Program-made: the position numbers and the translations under genes
Shown here: piece after piece, positions 7,294 to 17,155 of the stretch
How the letters are laid out: every line of letters begins with the position of its first letter
Numbering within the stretch: the stretch's first letter is position 1
Virus record (IMG/VR): IMGVR_UViG_3300023223_000360
Coordinates: 1 to 40,473 of that record
DNA length: 40,473 nucleotides
Direction: 5' to 3' (one strand)
Source: a virus
The notes under the pieces: generated by a model
Seen by the model: the letters and a program-made list of their open reading frames with translations, nothing else
Told to the model about the DNA's origin: nothing
Databases searched by the model: none

Positions 7294-8019
7294 CTATTTC
7301 TTTGTTTTCGCTCGTTTCTTTTTGATCTTTTTTATTTCGTCTTGCGTGTCTTTTGATTGAATACGCTGTATAACCTTTCGAGCTTCACCTTTTAAATGTA
7401 TATCTCTAAGGCTGTCTTTGTAATGGTCAACGGTATCATATAACTCGTCTTTTACTTTGTTATTATGCTTTGTTCCTAAGTAAACAACAACTATTGCAAC
7501 AAATACACCAATGACGACACCGATATGACTTATAAACCATGTTACTGCAAGAGAAGCCAATACACCACCAAAACAGCATAAGCCCGCCCAAATATTATGA
7601 GCATAAAAACAATAAAGGCCCGCAAGCAATAAACCCGCTCCGAGCATCCAAAATATCTTTGTCGTTTTAGACGATAACTCTTTTTTCAATTTGGCGTTAC
7701 TGGCTGATAGTATTTTTAGCTGTTTATCTTTCTGCTTTACATAGTCGGAACTTTCGATAACATTATCAGATAACATTAAAATACCGCTTTGCTTTTCTGA
7801 AATAATAGAAGCGTTATCACCAATCTTGATTAAGTCGGGATTGCTTTTTACAGCTTCCGTTTTAATATCGACCGCTAAACCTTTGCTATCAGTAGCGAGA
7901 TTTTTGATTTTTCCGCCATCTTCTTTTAAAGATTTGCTCGTTGTTTTATCCGTAAAAACTTGCTGACCTGTTTTGCAACCGATAAAAACCATCATTAATA
8001 TTATTATTATATTTTTCAT
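7294..8019 (-). CDS. predicted lipoprotein with coiled coil and membrane segments
   Basis: 241 residues from the ATG at 8019, which gives a classic short lipoprotein signal (VFIGC, Cys15). An in-frame ATG at 8058 would extend into the preceding gene. A charged helical region with coiled-coil character (about 60-115) is followed by up to three hydrophobic stretches (about 120-190), then a basic tail. Such a mix of lipobox and membrane helices is unusual. It may belong to the lysis apparatus (spanin- or holin-like) with the protein at 5181. Function unproven. Confidence 0.6.
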   Translation of the reverse strand: MKNIIIILMMVFIGCKTGQQVFTDKTTSKSLKEDGGKIKNLATDSKGLAVDIKTEAVKSNPDLIKIGDNASIISEKQSGILMLSDNVIESSDYVKQKDKQLKILSASNAKLKKELSSKTTKIFWMLGAGLLLAGLYCFYAHNIWAGLCCFGGVLASLAVTWFISHIGVVIGVFVAIVVVYLGTKHNNKVKDELYDTVDHYKDSLRDIHLKGEARKVIQRIQSKDTQDEIKKIKKKRAKTKK

Positions 8020-8021
8020 AA

Positions 8022-8699
8022 TTAAGCGGGCCAGTTCTGACCTTTGTAAAATTTCCATGTGCGACCATTATCGAAAACAAGTGTACAAGGAAAAAACATA
8101 TCGCCTGTAATTGTATTGGTGAATGTCCACGATGGATAATCGGGATCGAGGCTTGTATAGTTATTTAAACCGAAAGGCTGAATAACCCCATCTTTACGAT
8201 CGATAAAAGCATAATTATGTCCGCCGTTGTTTTCATGAACTTGAAATCTTACCCACTCCACGCCTAAATCTTCATAATTAAATAAACCTACTTCGAAGTC
8301 ATTTGTCGTTAGGGATATTTTTTCACCGCTACCAATTCCAGTAATTGCGTTCCCTGCCCAAACCTCCCGAATATCACCCGACACCCAAGCAGTCCCGCCG
8401 ATTGTCACATTCGAGCCTATATATTCTAATATATAACTAGGATTAGAGTCCGGTGTGCCTATTGCGGGCTTATTCGGTGGTGGTGGGCCGACTTGCGCAA
8501 CTTCAAAAATTCCATAATGCCAAGCGCTTTGATTGGTTGTTAGGTTTTCTGCAAAAACAGTAAATAGCTTTGTGCCTGCTGTTAAAGGTGCTTCCGATGA
8601 TAGCTCAACACTTGTATCATTAACTAATTTAACGTCGGCATTATTAGCGCCTGCGCCTACTTCATCGGGATCAACTTTTAATACATAAGTCCAAGCCAT
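8022..8699 (-). CDS. virion-associated hypothetical protein
   Basis: 225 residues, Gly/Asn/Thr-rich, predicted all-beta, with a PPPPNKP linker near residue 73 that separates a small N-terminal domain from a larger one. The C-terminus is aromatic (FDNGRTWKFYKGQNWPA). It lies among tail fibre genes with 3 bases to the upstream neighbour. It is probably a fibre, chaperone or receptor-binding accessory. No family recognised. Confidence 0.65.
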   Translation of the reverse strand: MAWTYVLKVDPDEVGAGANNADVKLVNDTSVELSSEAPLTAGTKLFTVFAENLTTNQSAWHYGIFEVAQVGPPPPNKPAIGTPDSNPSYILEYIGSNVTIGGTAWVSGDIREVWAGNAITGIGSGEKISLTTNDFEVGLFNYEDLGVEWVRFQVHENNGGHNYAFIDRKDGVIQPFGLNNYTSLDPDYPSWTFTNTITGDMFFPCTLVFDNGRTWKFYKGQNWPA

Positions 8700-8702
8700 T
8701 AT

Positions 8703-9332
8703 TTAAACCTTTGATTTCTCTAAGTGATATAAACCGCCAAGTCTTAAACCTTCAACTTCGCCTAAACCTTGAACCTCGATTAATTCCGCTTTTGTTACTT
8801 CGACAAGCTTTTTATTTGCTAAAGTCCAGTAAGTTTTTCCACCATCGGGCAAATGTTTTATTGTGGTAGCATAGGCGATTGCACTTGACATCGCAACATC
8901 AAATACATTCCCGTTAACTTCGACCGTCATAGCTTCTAAATCGCTTTTATACTTGGCTTTTAATTCCTGCTTTGTATCTTTCTTGACTTGCTCGTCACTT
9001 GGTTTGATCTTAGCTAAGTAAGCTTTTTTTAATGCTTCCGTCCAAGTCTTATTACAAAAATCTTGAATCTCTTTCGGCTGTCCGCTAATATCAGAATTTG
9101 GATATAAACGAACTAAATGAGTTCCGCTTGTTCGCTTTTCTGTTGGCGTGATAACTTCTCGATCAGTAAATATTTCTTTTTCTATTTCTGTCTCGTTTCC
9201 GTCTTCATCGGTTTCAATTTCGATTAAAACAGCCTTATCTTGAACAATCGAAGTAACATCTTCAATAATATAATCATAAGATTTTGATACTATTTCAAAT
9301 TCACCGTCTTTCTGTATGTCGTATTTTTTCAT
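8703..9332 (-). CDS. DUF4376-like tail fibre assembly or baseplate protein
   Basis: 209 residues. Residues about 130-190 match the DUF4376 pattern: TVEVNGNVFDVAMSSA, then LPDGGKTYWTLANKK and LVEVTKAELIE. Proteins with this domain lie next to tail fibre genes and are thought to help fibre assembly or form part of the tail tip. The N-terminal third is acidic and beta-rich. Directly downstream of the large fibre gene, which supports the call. Confidence 0.7.
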   Translation of the reverse strand: MKKYDIQKDGEFEIVSKSYDYIIEDVTSIVQDKAVLIEIETDEDGNETEIEKEIFTDREVITPTEKRTSGTHLVRLYPNSDISGQPKEIQDFCNKTWTEALKKAYLAKIKPSDEQVKKDTKQELKAKYKSDLEAMTVEVNGNVFDVAMSSAIAYATTIKHLPDGGKTYWTLANKKLVEVTKAELIEVQGLGEVEGLRLGGLYHLEKSKV

Positions 9333-9341
9333 AATGTTTCC

Positions 9342-11735
9342 TTAATTTAATGGATATGAGCCGTTGATTTGAAGTATATCATTTACAGCCCATGTCATAG
9401 GAGAGGTTGCTGTGACTATATTGTTTGAGGAATCTTTAATTACACCTGTTGATGTCGCATTGGCTGTCACAAGAGCTACGCCTTGATAATGCGTTGCTCC
9501 TGCATCGAGTATCATTATCGGCATAGGGTATAGAGTGTTTGACTGTGTGAATGATGTTGCAGGTAACCCCGAAACACCTAAATTACCAGTAACCACGCTT
9601 GTGCTACCCATAATAACACCACATTGAATATGACACACTTTGTCAATGATCTGATATTCGCCCCATACTGTACCATTGCCCAATGTAAGGTTAATAAAAG
9701 TTGGCGTGAAGCTGTTTGAAAGGCCGATTATGTTACCGCCAAGATGTATGTCTTTTATTTGAAAACTCGCTAGTCCAAAATCACGAGTGTTGTTTGTTAT
9801 GTTCCCGTTTTCATCTGTTAAGAATCCTGCACCAATTGTGCTACCATAGCCAGTACCACCCGATCTTGGGTCACCAACATAAGCGGAGCTTGCGCCTCCA
9901 ATAGATATAAGGTATCCGACTTCTGTGCCATCATCCTCAAGCTGTATAATTTTGCCTACTGATCCTGTGCGGTTCAGAGTTGCGACAGTTGCAGAGACTT
10001 TGGTTATTGTTGCGCCATTAGCAGTTAAAGCGCCCTCGCCAGTTACAGCAAACGTTTTTGTTCCTGCGCCGTTTTGACCTTCTAAGATATCGTCGGTATC
10101 TGCGCTTGAGCCTCTTTTGATTGTTAGTGCGCCACCTGTTGAGTCGGTCGTTATTTGAGGCGTTACGGATAAATCATAAGTGTTTTGAAAGTCTTGCGCT
10201 CCTGCTGAACCGCCCGCCGAGCTTGTTTCGCTTGTTATTGTTACAAACTTTGCGTCACCCGATGCTATAGCCGAATCAAGATCGGTCACACCTTCTTGAA
10301 TTATTAAGGCTGACACGAAACTACCAGTTGCCAAAAGAGGGCTAAGTACTGGTGACTCAGAAAATATTGCCGATTCTGCAAGAACTAACGATGTATATTC
10401 GGCTTGTCCGTATGTAGTCAGAATTTTATCATTTTGTCCAAAGAAATAAAATCTCTTTATCGTAAATCTATTATTTGTAACACCGTTTAACGTGCCCGTT
10501 CCATCGTCCCAAAAATCCGGATCAACAGTTGTTTTATTAATTATCGGTGTAAATCCGCCGACCCCATCTTGATAGAAAGCTGTCCAATCGCCGGCGATTA
10601 CAGGATTTTGCGAAGGGTTTGTCGCTTCTGCAGGGTTTTGTGGATCAACATCTCGATTAATCCATGGAAGAGTTGTTGAGCCGACTGTTTTCTGTATAGT
10701 TAAATCGCCACTAATAGAAGAGTTAAAAGTGTTTCCTTCATTTATAGGCCCAAGTTTTCGAACATAATCAAAAAGAGCTGATACGCCTTGATATGCTTGA
10801 ACTGAATTAGTCGCAACATTGGTAATCGTTGTAAGGTCGTTATGCACTACAGCGTCAAGAACAATATTTTGTTTTATTTGCTGAGAAGAAAGAACCGTAT
10901 CAAGAGCTTGTTGAACATCGCCATTAACATCTATATATAAACTTGTAAAAATACCCGAAGCTATACCGGTAACAGGTTCCGCAGTTAAACCCGCAAATTC
11001 TATAAAAGTTATAACTGGCGGAGATGTAGGTATTGCAAAATCAATAATAACGCCTCGACCTGCTGAAACATCGAACTTTGCAGGATCGCCACCGTTGACA
11101 GTAACCGCCATTCCGTGAATAATACCAGTAATTAAACCGATTGATTCAGATATTGGCACGTTTGTTATTTTGGCCGTTTGTTCAGTCGTGCTATCATTAA
11201 CATATATTTCAATAATATTTCTAGCGTTTATTGAGAACGCACCTAAAACAACAGTAACCGAAGCGGGCAAAGTCAAAACCGCATTTGATGTGCTCGTTAT
11301 TTCAAGACGTATATTTTGGCCTTGTCTTAAATTTGAAAATGTAAAAGTCTCCGGCGAGCTTATTGATTTTACTTGTAAGCCACCTTTTGAACCATCGACA
11401 TCTAAAGCCGGTATCGTATAAGGCCCATACATTTGCTCTATGTTGTCAAAATGCGCTTTATTGATACTCATTAAGGCTTCGGCGCCTATTGCGAACGTTT
11501 GGCCAGTTGTGCCGTCTTGCGCTCTTGTGACCGTTAAAGTATTGCCTGTAATATCTGTAACAAGCATATACTCAAGGCTTGAACCGCTTTTAACTCTTAA
11601 ATAAAAAGGATTATCGGCAGTTGCACCAGTAAATAATATACTCGGAGTTACGACATCAAAAGTCGTTTGTCCTGCGGTTGTGATCGCTGTGGCTAATTGA
11701 GTTATAGCGTTATTTTTATATTCATTCTTAATCAT
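9342..11735 (-). CDS. tail fibre protein
   Basis: 797 residues, the largest protein in the window. The N-terminus (about 1-95) is a small beta domain with a GTTGQTFA stretch seen in baseplate-attachment regions of phage fibres. A middle of Gly/Thr/Ser/Asn-rich strands follows, then a C-terminal head with many Gly and Thr, as in receptor-binding tips. No enzymatic motif is evident. Its position behind tape measure and tip genes, with a DUF4376-like gene next to it, supports a host-recognition fibre. Confidence 0.78.
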   Translation of the reverse strand: MIKNEYKNNAITQLATAITTAGQTTFDVVTPSILFTGATADNPFYLRVKSGSSLEYMLVTDITGNTLTVTRAQDGTTGQTFAIGAEALMSINKAHFDNIEQMYGPYTIPALDVDGSKGGLQVKSISSPETFTFSNLRQGQNIRLEITSTSNAVLTLPASVTVVLGAFSINARNIIEIYVNDSTTEQTAKITNVPISESIGLITGIIHGMAVTVNGGDPAKFDVSAGRGVIIDFAIPTSPPVITFIEFAGLTAEPVTGIASGIFTSLYIDVNGDVQQALDTVLSSQQIKQNIVLDAVVHNDLTTITNVATNSVQAYQGVSALFDYVRKLGPINEGNTFNSSISGDLTIQKTVGSTTLPWINRDVDPQNPAEATNPSQNPVIAGDWTAFYQDGVGGFTPIINKTTVDPDFWDDGTGTLNGVTNNRFTIKRFYFFGQNDKILTTYGQAEYTSLVLAESAIFSESPVLSPLLATGSFVSALIIQEGVTDLDSAIASGDAKFVTITSETSSAGGSAGAQDFQNTYDLSVTPQITTDSTGGALTIKRGSSADTDDILEGQNGAGTKTFAVTGEGALTANGATITKVSATVATLNRTGSVGKIIQLEDDGTEVGYLISIGGASSAYVGDPRSGGTGYGSTIGAGFLTDENGNITNNTRDFGLASFQIKDIHLGGNIIGLSNSFTPTFINLTLGNGTVWGEYQIIDKVCHIQCGVIMGSTSVVTGNLGVSGLPATSFTQSNTLYPMPIMILDAGATHYQGVALVTANATSTGVIKDSSNNIVTATSPMTWAVNDILQINGSYPLN

Positions 11736-11738
11736 AAT

Positions 11739-13823
11739 TTATCCTAGTTCTTTACCAAGCACTCCGCCCGCTGTTGTGTTATCAATTATTAAGGACAATG
11801 TACCAACGCCCTTTCCTTCTACATCTGTTGTCGTTATCGGCGAATCCGGCTCAAGTATCAACGTTACCTCTTCCGGAGTGATAATGGCGTCCGGATACTC
11901 AATACTTATTAAGCTCATTTTGTCGTCTATATTTACTTTACAAGGAATATTAATATTTTCAACAAAAGCCGAAACGGTGATAACTTCGTTTTCGTGGTTT
12001 GTTGGCACTGCAATAGTATCTGTAAAGCTTGCACTGCTAGAGTCTACAAAAACCGCATCAACTCCAAAATTACCACCTTCGGAAGATTGAACGAGATCAC
12101 CATTAGGCCAAGTTAGCTTAAAATTAATTAGGTGTATTCCGTCATCGTCGAAATCTGTAAATTGAAATCCGCCGAAATCCTTTAAAGATGCGGTGATCTC
12201 TAATTGCTGACCGTCTTGTACTTCTGCGACGTCTGCAGTTAATTCCATAGTGACGACTTTTGTTTCGAAAGTTACACTACTACTTAGACCCGAATTTGGG
12301 ATAGTTGCGTTAATAGTAGCTGTCTCATTATAATGACATTCCAAATTAGCAACAACCGTTATTGCGTCGCCGGCTTTATCCGGTGACACGCTATATTGAT
12401 TTATTGCCTCTATCACGAAAAGCCCACCCTCTTCGCCAACAGGCTCGAATTCTATCGCCTGCCCGCCAATCGTTATGGTATATTTTATATTATATACACC
12501 ATTCCATTCGGCAAAATAAGCGCCGTCATGCTCTAATAATGCTTCGAGGTCTATTTCGTCACCTGTGCCGATGTCTACTTCCGAGGATTCAAGAGATAAG
12601 ACAAAAGTCATTTCCGGCGTTGAAGTTGGGCCGGTTGTCGGGTTGTCCGATTGTTCGCTGTTCTCGCCGTCACAATCTGACACTAAAGGAATATGTCCGT
12701 TAATATCGATAAGAAACTTCTTTATATTTGCGAGAAAAATATCATTTACCCAAGTTTCAACATCTGAAATATTAGAAAAAGCCACGCTGTCGCATGAAAA
12801 ATCAGTGCTCATACACAAAAGCTCTTTCCAATTACATTCGCTTGATTCTCCGGATTCGGCAATTTCTTTTGATAATCTTGTATGATAAATTTCATTTTGG
12901 TTTCTTATTTTTAACCATTTATTATCTACTGAAAAAAGTGTCGGTGTTGGCGTTGGTGTTGGCGTTGGATTGTCGCCGAAAGTATAAGAATTACCGCCTA
13001 AAGAAATATCCATAAGGATATCATTAGTTTGATAATTTACCAAAAAACCTAAATGCAAATTAAATTCTGTGACTTCCGCAATAGGTACATTTCTGACTAA
13101 ACGGTCTTCGTCTTCTTGCTGAAACGGTGGCAAATCTTCTACTGAAACGACCATTAATTTAGAATCTCCGGCAGTAAATCCGCTTACTGGCGATGTTGCG
13201 CTCGGTGTTTCGCTTTCAGATGCGGAGCTACTTGACGTTGTTTTTATAAACTCTATCATTGCGTAACATATTTGACCCGTTTTAATAACAATCGGTGTAT
13301 CATCTATATCCTCGCCGTCTTCATCCTGTCCATTATTACCCGCTTCCATTAATTCAAAAGAACCGAAATTTGTGTGACAATCACCGCCGACAACCATGAC
13401 AAAGCCGTTTGCCGAATGTGTGTTATTGGAATCACTAACGCCGATAAACTTAAAAGATGAATACATCGTTACAAGTTCAGCTAACCATACGGCGCCATCT
13501 TCGCCACTTGTTAGTGTTGCTTTAACAATGCTGTCCTGTGGGATATGATCGTTTCTAGCGTGATTTAAAATAATATCAGCGCCCCATGCTCTCTCAGTTG
13601 CAACATATACGCCATCGACATTTCTAACGACTGCAACGGCATTGTAAGCGACTGGATTTGTATTTGGTATTGCACTTCCTACACGTAAGAAAGCGGTATC
13701 CGAAAGAAACGGTAACGATTTCGGCGCTATCGGTGGCGTACCTTTAAAGCCTAATACTTCATTACTCGCTTTATTGAACTTTTTAAAAGCTTTAAGCGTA
13801 ATTTCATAGCCGTCATCACTCAT
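11739..13823 (-). CDS. multi-domain tail protein with Ig-like repeats
   Basis: 694 residues. The N-terminal part (about 1-200) is a beta-rich structural domain. A Ser-rich linker (SSSSASESE) and a (PT)n linker (NPTPTPTPTPT) divide the protein, the latter encoded by a 12-base tandem repeat near 12943-12968. After about residue 410 come several Ig-like segments that repeat a pattern of V..GD.I.L.A.L.....F. Ig-like modules on virions commonly bind surface sugars. Exact role in the tail is not known. Confidence 0.65.
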   Translation of the reverse strand: MSDDGYEITLKAFKKFNKASNEVLGFKGTPPIAPKSLPFLSDTAFLRVGSAIPNTNPVAYNAVAVVRNVDGVYVATERAWGADIILNHARNDHIPQDSIVKATLTSGEDGAVWLAELVTMYSSFKFIGVSDSNNTHSANGFVMVVGGDCHTNFGSFELMEAGNNGQDEDGEDIDDTPIVIKTGQICYAMIEFIKTTSSSSASESETPSATSPVSGFTAGDSKLMVVSVEDLPPFQQEDEDRLVRNVPIAEVTEFNLHLGFLVNYQTNDILMDISLGGNSYTFGDNPTPTPTPTPTLFSVDNKWLKIRNQNEIYHTRLSKEIAESGESSECNWKELLCMSTDFSCDSVAFSNISDVETWVNDIFLANIKKFLIDINGHIPLVSDCDGENSEQSDNPTTGPTSTPEMTFVLSLESSEVDIGTGDEIDLEALLEHDGAYFAEWNGVYNIKYTITIGGQAIEFEPVGEEGGLFVIEAINQYSVSPDKAGDAITVVANLECHYNETATINATIPNSGLSSSVTFETKVVTMELTADVAEVQDGQQLEITASLKDFGGFQFTDFDDDGIHLINFKLTWPNGDLVQSSEGGNFGVDAVFVDSSSASFTDTIAVPTNHENEVITVSAFVENINIPCKVNIDDKMSLISIEYPDAIITPEEVTLILEPDSPITTTDVEGKGVGTLSLIIDNTTAGGVLGKELG

Positions 13824-13831
13824 AAAAAACC

Positions 13832-14821
13832 TTATCTCTCTTTACGTTTCGTCGGATAAGTCGAAAAATCAACTCTCGGTAATGTATCCCATAAAAGAAA
13901 TATTTCTTTACCGAGTGCGCTTCCTTTAAAAGGTTGTCCCTGTAAATCTAAAGGTACTGGCTCAGTAATCCACCCGCCGTCACCATCTGCAATTTTACTA
14001 TATTTTTCGTCACTATAGCTATATTTTCTTGTACCTGCATTTAATAACTTGCGTCTAAATCCTTTAAAATCTCCGGCATTGACGGCGATTGTTTGCGGGC
14101 CATTGCCTTGGCTAAAACCATCTACTCTATAAGTTCTTTCGCCTACTAAATCGAAATTTAACTGATAGGTATATTGTGCTTTAACATAATATTCATCTGT
14201 ATTAGGCTTTTTAGCTTCATTGGTTACATAAGCTATAAGTTTCGCACAATAAGGCGGTATGGTTATATTTTGAATAGTAAACGGCTTATCATTGACACGA
14301 CCAACGCCCAAGCGTAAATGATCTTGAATCATATCGTTTTGATTTAATGAAATTGTGACGTTTGGATTATGTAAGTCTTCTGTTAAAGGTGGATTCGTTA
14401 CAGGATCGGACGCTAAATTCATAATATAATTACCGTTCATTCTTTCCTGTATAATTGCCTCGGGATAAGACCAAGTTCCCCAATCGAAAGTCGGCGCCAT
14501 ATCTAAAGGATCGAGTCCGCCATCATCGCCATTACCGCCACCAACGCCAAGACCTTCTTGATTGGTGTATGAACATTCAATCAACCATGTACTGGCTGTC
14601 CCTTCACTTATTAAAGAAGCGGTAACAGTATCTAAAAATAATCCTCGTAATGTTGGATGCGGACTTCCCGATGTAAATAATACATGTCTAGTCGCTATAT
14701 CTAATTCATCGCCGACGCCAAATTCAGTTCTGACATAATAATTCTCAGTTCTCGATTTTGATGTGGCAGAATGCTCTTGAGTTCGTCCAGTTTTCAATAA
14801 TATAGGTGATCCAATAATCAT
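13832..14821 (-). CDS. tail tip/baseplate protein
   Basis: 329 residues, beginning at the stop of the tape measure gene (1-base overlap). In siphophages the gene after the tape measure encodes a distal-tail or tip protein, and the composition here (beta-rich, Gly-rich GVGGGNGDDGG loop near residue 115, no signal) fits. I do not recognise a named domain, so the role is inferred from synteny. Confidence 0.6.
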   Translation of the reverse strand: MIIGSPILLKTGRTQEHSATSKSRTENYYVRTEFGVGDELDIATRHVLFTSGSPHPTLRGLFLDTVTASLISEGTASTWLIECSYTNQEGLGVGGGNGDDGGLDPLDMAPTFDWGTWSYPEAIIQERMNGNYIMNLASDPVTNPPLTEDLHNPNVTISLNQNDMIQDHLRLGVGRVNDKPFTIQNITIPPYCAKLIAYVTNEAKKPNTDEYYVKAQYTYQLNFDLVGERTYRVDGFSQGNGPQTIAVNAGDFKGFRRKLLNAGTRKYSYSDEKYSKIADGDGGWITEPVPLDLQGQPFKGSALGKEIFLLWDTLPRVDFSTYPTKRKER

Positions 14822-16344
14822 TATACGTCCAATACTTTTGTCTTTTTAGTGTCTTTAGAAATCTTCTCGACTGCTTTAGCGGTTCTTTTATTGGCGTTTA
14901 AGTTTTCTTTGTCGGTTTTATCAATCTTCGTTCCGATTATTTTAAAAGCTTCGGTCGAACCAAATTCAACAGCTCCCGCACCTTTTCCACCAAAAGCCGG
15001 CGACTCTACTTTTTTAACGTCGCCCTTGCCTGCACCCTCGCCTTTCACGTCAATTTCTTTAAAATTTAGTAAAGCATCCGCACCATCTCTTAAAGTTTTA
15101 ATTAACTTCTTTGCTTTATCATCTGATTTTTTGAAAGCTTTAGCGAGTTTTTTATCTAATTTATCAATCTCGTCTGCCAATTCTGTCGGGATTTCTTTTC
15201 CTAAAAAATTAAGCATTGCCTCTTTTGCACTTAAAAATCCGAGCTTTACACTATCAGTAAAATTGCTAAATACTGCAGTCATTTTAAATAAAAACTTTGT
15301 GGCATCAGCTGTGAAATCTTCTATAGAAGAAATGTCAAACACCTCCGCTAACATATCTAGCAAAGGCTGTAAGCCTATCATAATTAAATCTTTTACGGCG
15401 CCTATTAGTGCCCATATCATCTGACCCCAAGCCAAGCCAATAGGCAGAATATTTGACATCCAAAAAGCAATACCTTTTTTTAATATACCCACAAAGGCCA
15501 TTATTTCGGGCATGAAAGCTTTAATGCTTGATAAAATAGTGCTCGAAAGTGATAAAAATAATGCTCTAAAAGGTTTGATGGCTTCGTTAAATTCGACCTT
15601 TAATTCAAACATATTATTTGCCATTCGGTTTGACATCGCTTGAATTGATTTAGCGCCCTTTTCACTAGCGCCTTTAAATCTCTTTTCCATAAACGACGCT
15701 ATTTTCTCGATAGCGTCCGGCGCTTTAATGTCAAGCCCTTCAATACTGTCAACGCCTAAAGCTTCGGCTATTAAATTACGGCCGATGCCTCTTTCTGCTA
15801 ACTGGTTCACTTCTTCCATACTGAGCTTACCTTTAGAAAGTATCTGAGCAAAAGCAAGGAAAATGCCTTTCGTTTCGTCGGTGGTAGCGCCTAAACCTGC
15901 GATACCTGTTGAAAGTTGTTCAAAAACTTTAACGGTATCTTTACCAAAAGAATCACCGCCCGCTAGTGTGAATTGTGATAAGCCTTGCGCTACACCTCTT
16001 ACATCTAATCCAAGTTTTTCGGCTATGCGACTTGATTCGCCCCAAGCTTTTCGAGCGTTGGCACTGCTTCCAGTACTGGCAATCAATTTTTGATGCAACA
16101 AGTCAAAAGCGTCGCCCGCTTCCATAATTGCGCCTGTGGCTTTTACCAATAAGCCTACCGTAACAGCAAGAGCAATATTAGCTTTCGTAAGCATCCCGCC
16201 AAAACCTGCCGAACCTTTGCCGGTCGTTTTGCTCATTTGCTTACCAAAGCCCCGCATCTTACCTTTTGTCCGCTTTATATTACGGTCAAAATCTCTCGTA
16301 TCCATCGCCACTTCTACTATAATTTGCTCTACTGCACTAGCCAT
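14821..16344 (-). CDS. tape measure protein
   Basis: 507 residues. The N-terminus (VEVAMDTRDFDRNIKR, then MRGFGKQMSKTTGKG) and the following ANARKAWGESSRIAEKLGLD, LGATTDETKGIFLAFAQIL and LSMEEVNQLAERG segments match the conserved tape measure N-terminal domain. Hydrophobic helices occupy the centre (about 260-330) and a Lys-rich end follows. Tape measures set tail length; this one is short. It follows the G and GT chaperone genes as expected and overlaps the second by 8 bases. Confidence 0.88.
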   Translation of the reverse strand: MASAVEQIIVEVAMDTRDFDRNIKRTKGKMRGFGKQMSKTTGKGSAGFGGMLTKANIALAVTVGLLVKATGAIMEAGDAFDLLHQKLIASTGSSANARKAWGESSRIAEKLGLDVRGVAQGLSQFTLAGGDSFGKDTVKVFEQLSTGIAGLGATTDETKGIFLAFAQILSKGKLSMEEVNQLAERGIGRNLIAEALGVDSIEGLDIKAPDAIEKIASFMEKRFKGASEKGAKSIQAMSNRMANNMFELKVEFNEAIKPFRALFLSLSSTILSSIKAFMPEIMAFVGILKKGIAFWMSNILPIGLAWGQMIWALIGAVKDLIMIGLQPLLDMLAEVFDISSIEDFTADATKFLFKMTAVFSNFTDSVKLGFLSAKEAMLNFLGKEIPTELADEIDKLDKKLAKAFKKSDDKAKKLIKTLRDGADALLNFKEIDVKGEGAGKGDVKKVESPAFGGKGAGAVEFGSTEAFKIIGTKIDKTDKENLNANKRTAKAVEKISKDTKKTKVLDV

Positions 16345-16678
16345 TTGTCAACTCTCTTTCTTTAATTAGCTTTTTTTGTAGCTTTTTGGCATCTTCTATG
16401 CACTCTTTTATTATAACATAGTCGTCATCGCTTAAATCTGCTAGACTTCCGCCAGTAATAAAGTCAATCATAAAGTTTCTATGTGAGGCAATTTTAGCGC
16501 CTGCACAATTGGCGGTTACAAGCATATTCAACGCGTTAAATAAATTATCTCGATCAATACCACTCGGAAAAACTGACTCATAAGCTATCGACCACCAGTA
16601 TTCATTCATACTGATCGCTGAACCTGCCGGCCTTAGTCCCATTAATTCAGCAACAGGACGACCGGTTTTATCAGACAT
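16337..16678 (-). CDS. tail assembly chaperone T-like ORF (frameshift extension)
   Basis: 113 residues if started at its own ATG. The -1 frame is open from the A10 run in the upstream G-like gene through to this ORF, so it is probably expressed mainly as the C-terminal part of a G-T fusion of about 272 residues. The fold is helical, with a LSDDDY..IKE segment near residue 80. In lambda the T domain binds the tape measure while G polymerises around it. The next gene is the tape measure, as in lambda. Confidence 0.72.
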   Translation of the reverse strand: MSDKTGRPVAELMGLRPAGSAISMNEYWWSIAYESVFPSGIDRDNLFNALNMLVTANCAGAKIASHRNFMIDFITGGSLADLSDDDYVIIKECIEDAKKLQKKLIKERELTNG

Positions 16679-16710
16679 TTTAAACCAACATACTAAAGAG
16701 TAATTCTCTT

Positions 16711-17154
16711 TTATGTACTCAATTTTTTTTTTAAGTCTTCCACATCATCTTCGGCAGTAAAAGGCTTGTCCAAGTCGTCTTGATCTTTTTTCAAAATCTT
16801 ATTGAATTGTATAGCCTGCTCAAAAATAAACAAAAACGCTTCGGTTTGACCTTGAATCTTTCTTACTTTTTCCAAGTCGTCTTCATCATCTTCAAATAAT
16901 CTAACGCCTTTAGAATCACATAAGCTTTGAATCAATAAACTATCCTTCGCTTTCTGCATAGCTGTATCATCGCCAAGACCAAGAAGCCCCGCCATTCCTG
17001 CATTATTACAAACTGCTCTAAATGCCGTAACTTCGCCATAATCAAGCGAGCGAATATAGACCTGTCCGCCGTCTTTTTGGTCTTTCCATTGTGGGACGAT
17101 TAACGACTTTACTTCGCCGTCATCGAAACCTAATATATCCTTAGCAGTGATCAT
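16711..17154 (-). CDS. tail assembly chaperone G-like protein
   Basis: 147 residues. The ATG at 17154 is favoured over a longer start that would overlap the tail tube gene. A helical, acidic protein with VPQWKDQKDGGQVYIRSLDYGE at its start in pieces and an acidic C-terminus, typical of gpG-like chaperones (sometimes annotated tail assembly chaperone). It lies between the tail tube gene and the tape measure and ends just after an A10 run, the expected frameshift site. It should coat the tape measure before tube assembly. Confidence 0.75.
   Translation of the reverse strand: MITAKDILGFDDGEVKSLIVPQWKDQKDGGQVYIRSLDYGEVTAFRAVCNNAGMAGLLGLGDDTAMQKAKDSLLIQSLCDSKGVRLFEDDEDDLEKVRKIQGQTEAFLFIFEQAIQFNKILKKDQDDLDKPFTAEDDVEDLKKKLST
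16723..16732 (-). other. programmed -1 ribosomal frameshift site
   Basis: On the minus strand a run of ten A follows CTT and precedes TTGAGT. In frame it reads TTA AAA AAA AAA TTG; slipping back one base gives ATT GAG TAC and stays open into the downstream ORF. The A-AAA-AAA context is a classic slippery sequence and the location matches the lambda G/GT site. The fusion would be about 272 residues. Confidence 0.78.
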
Positions 17155-17155
17155 A

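Noticed and set aside
8020-8058. Longer start for the lipoprotein gene at 7294
   Set aside because: It would overlap the preceding gene and spoil the short lipoprotein signal; the ATG at 8019 is better.
9716-9904. Plus-strand ORFs inside the structural genes (for example 9716-9904, 12362-12703, 23945-24568)
   Set aside because: They lie opposite well-supported genes, lack leaders and have the composition of antisense shadows.
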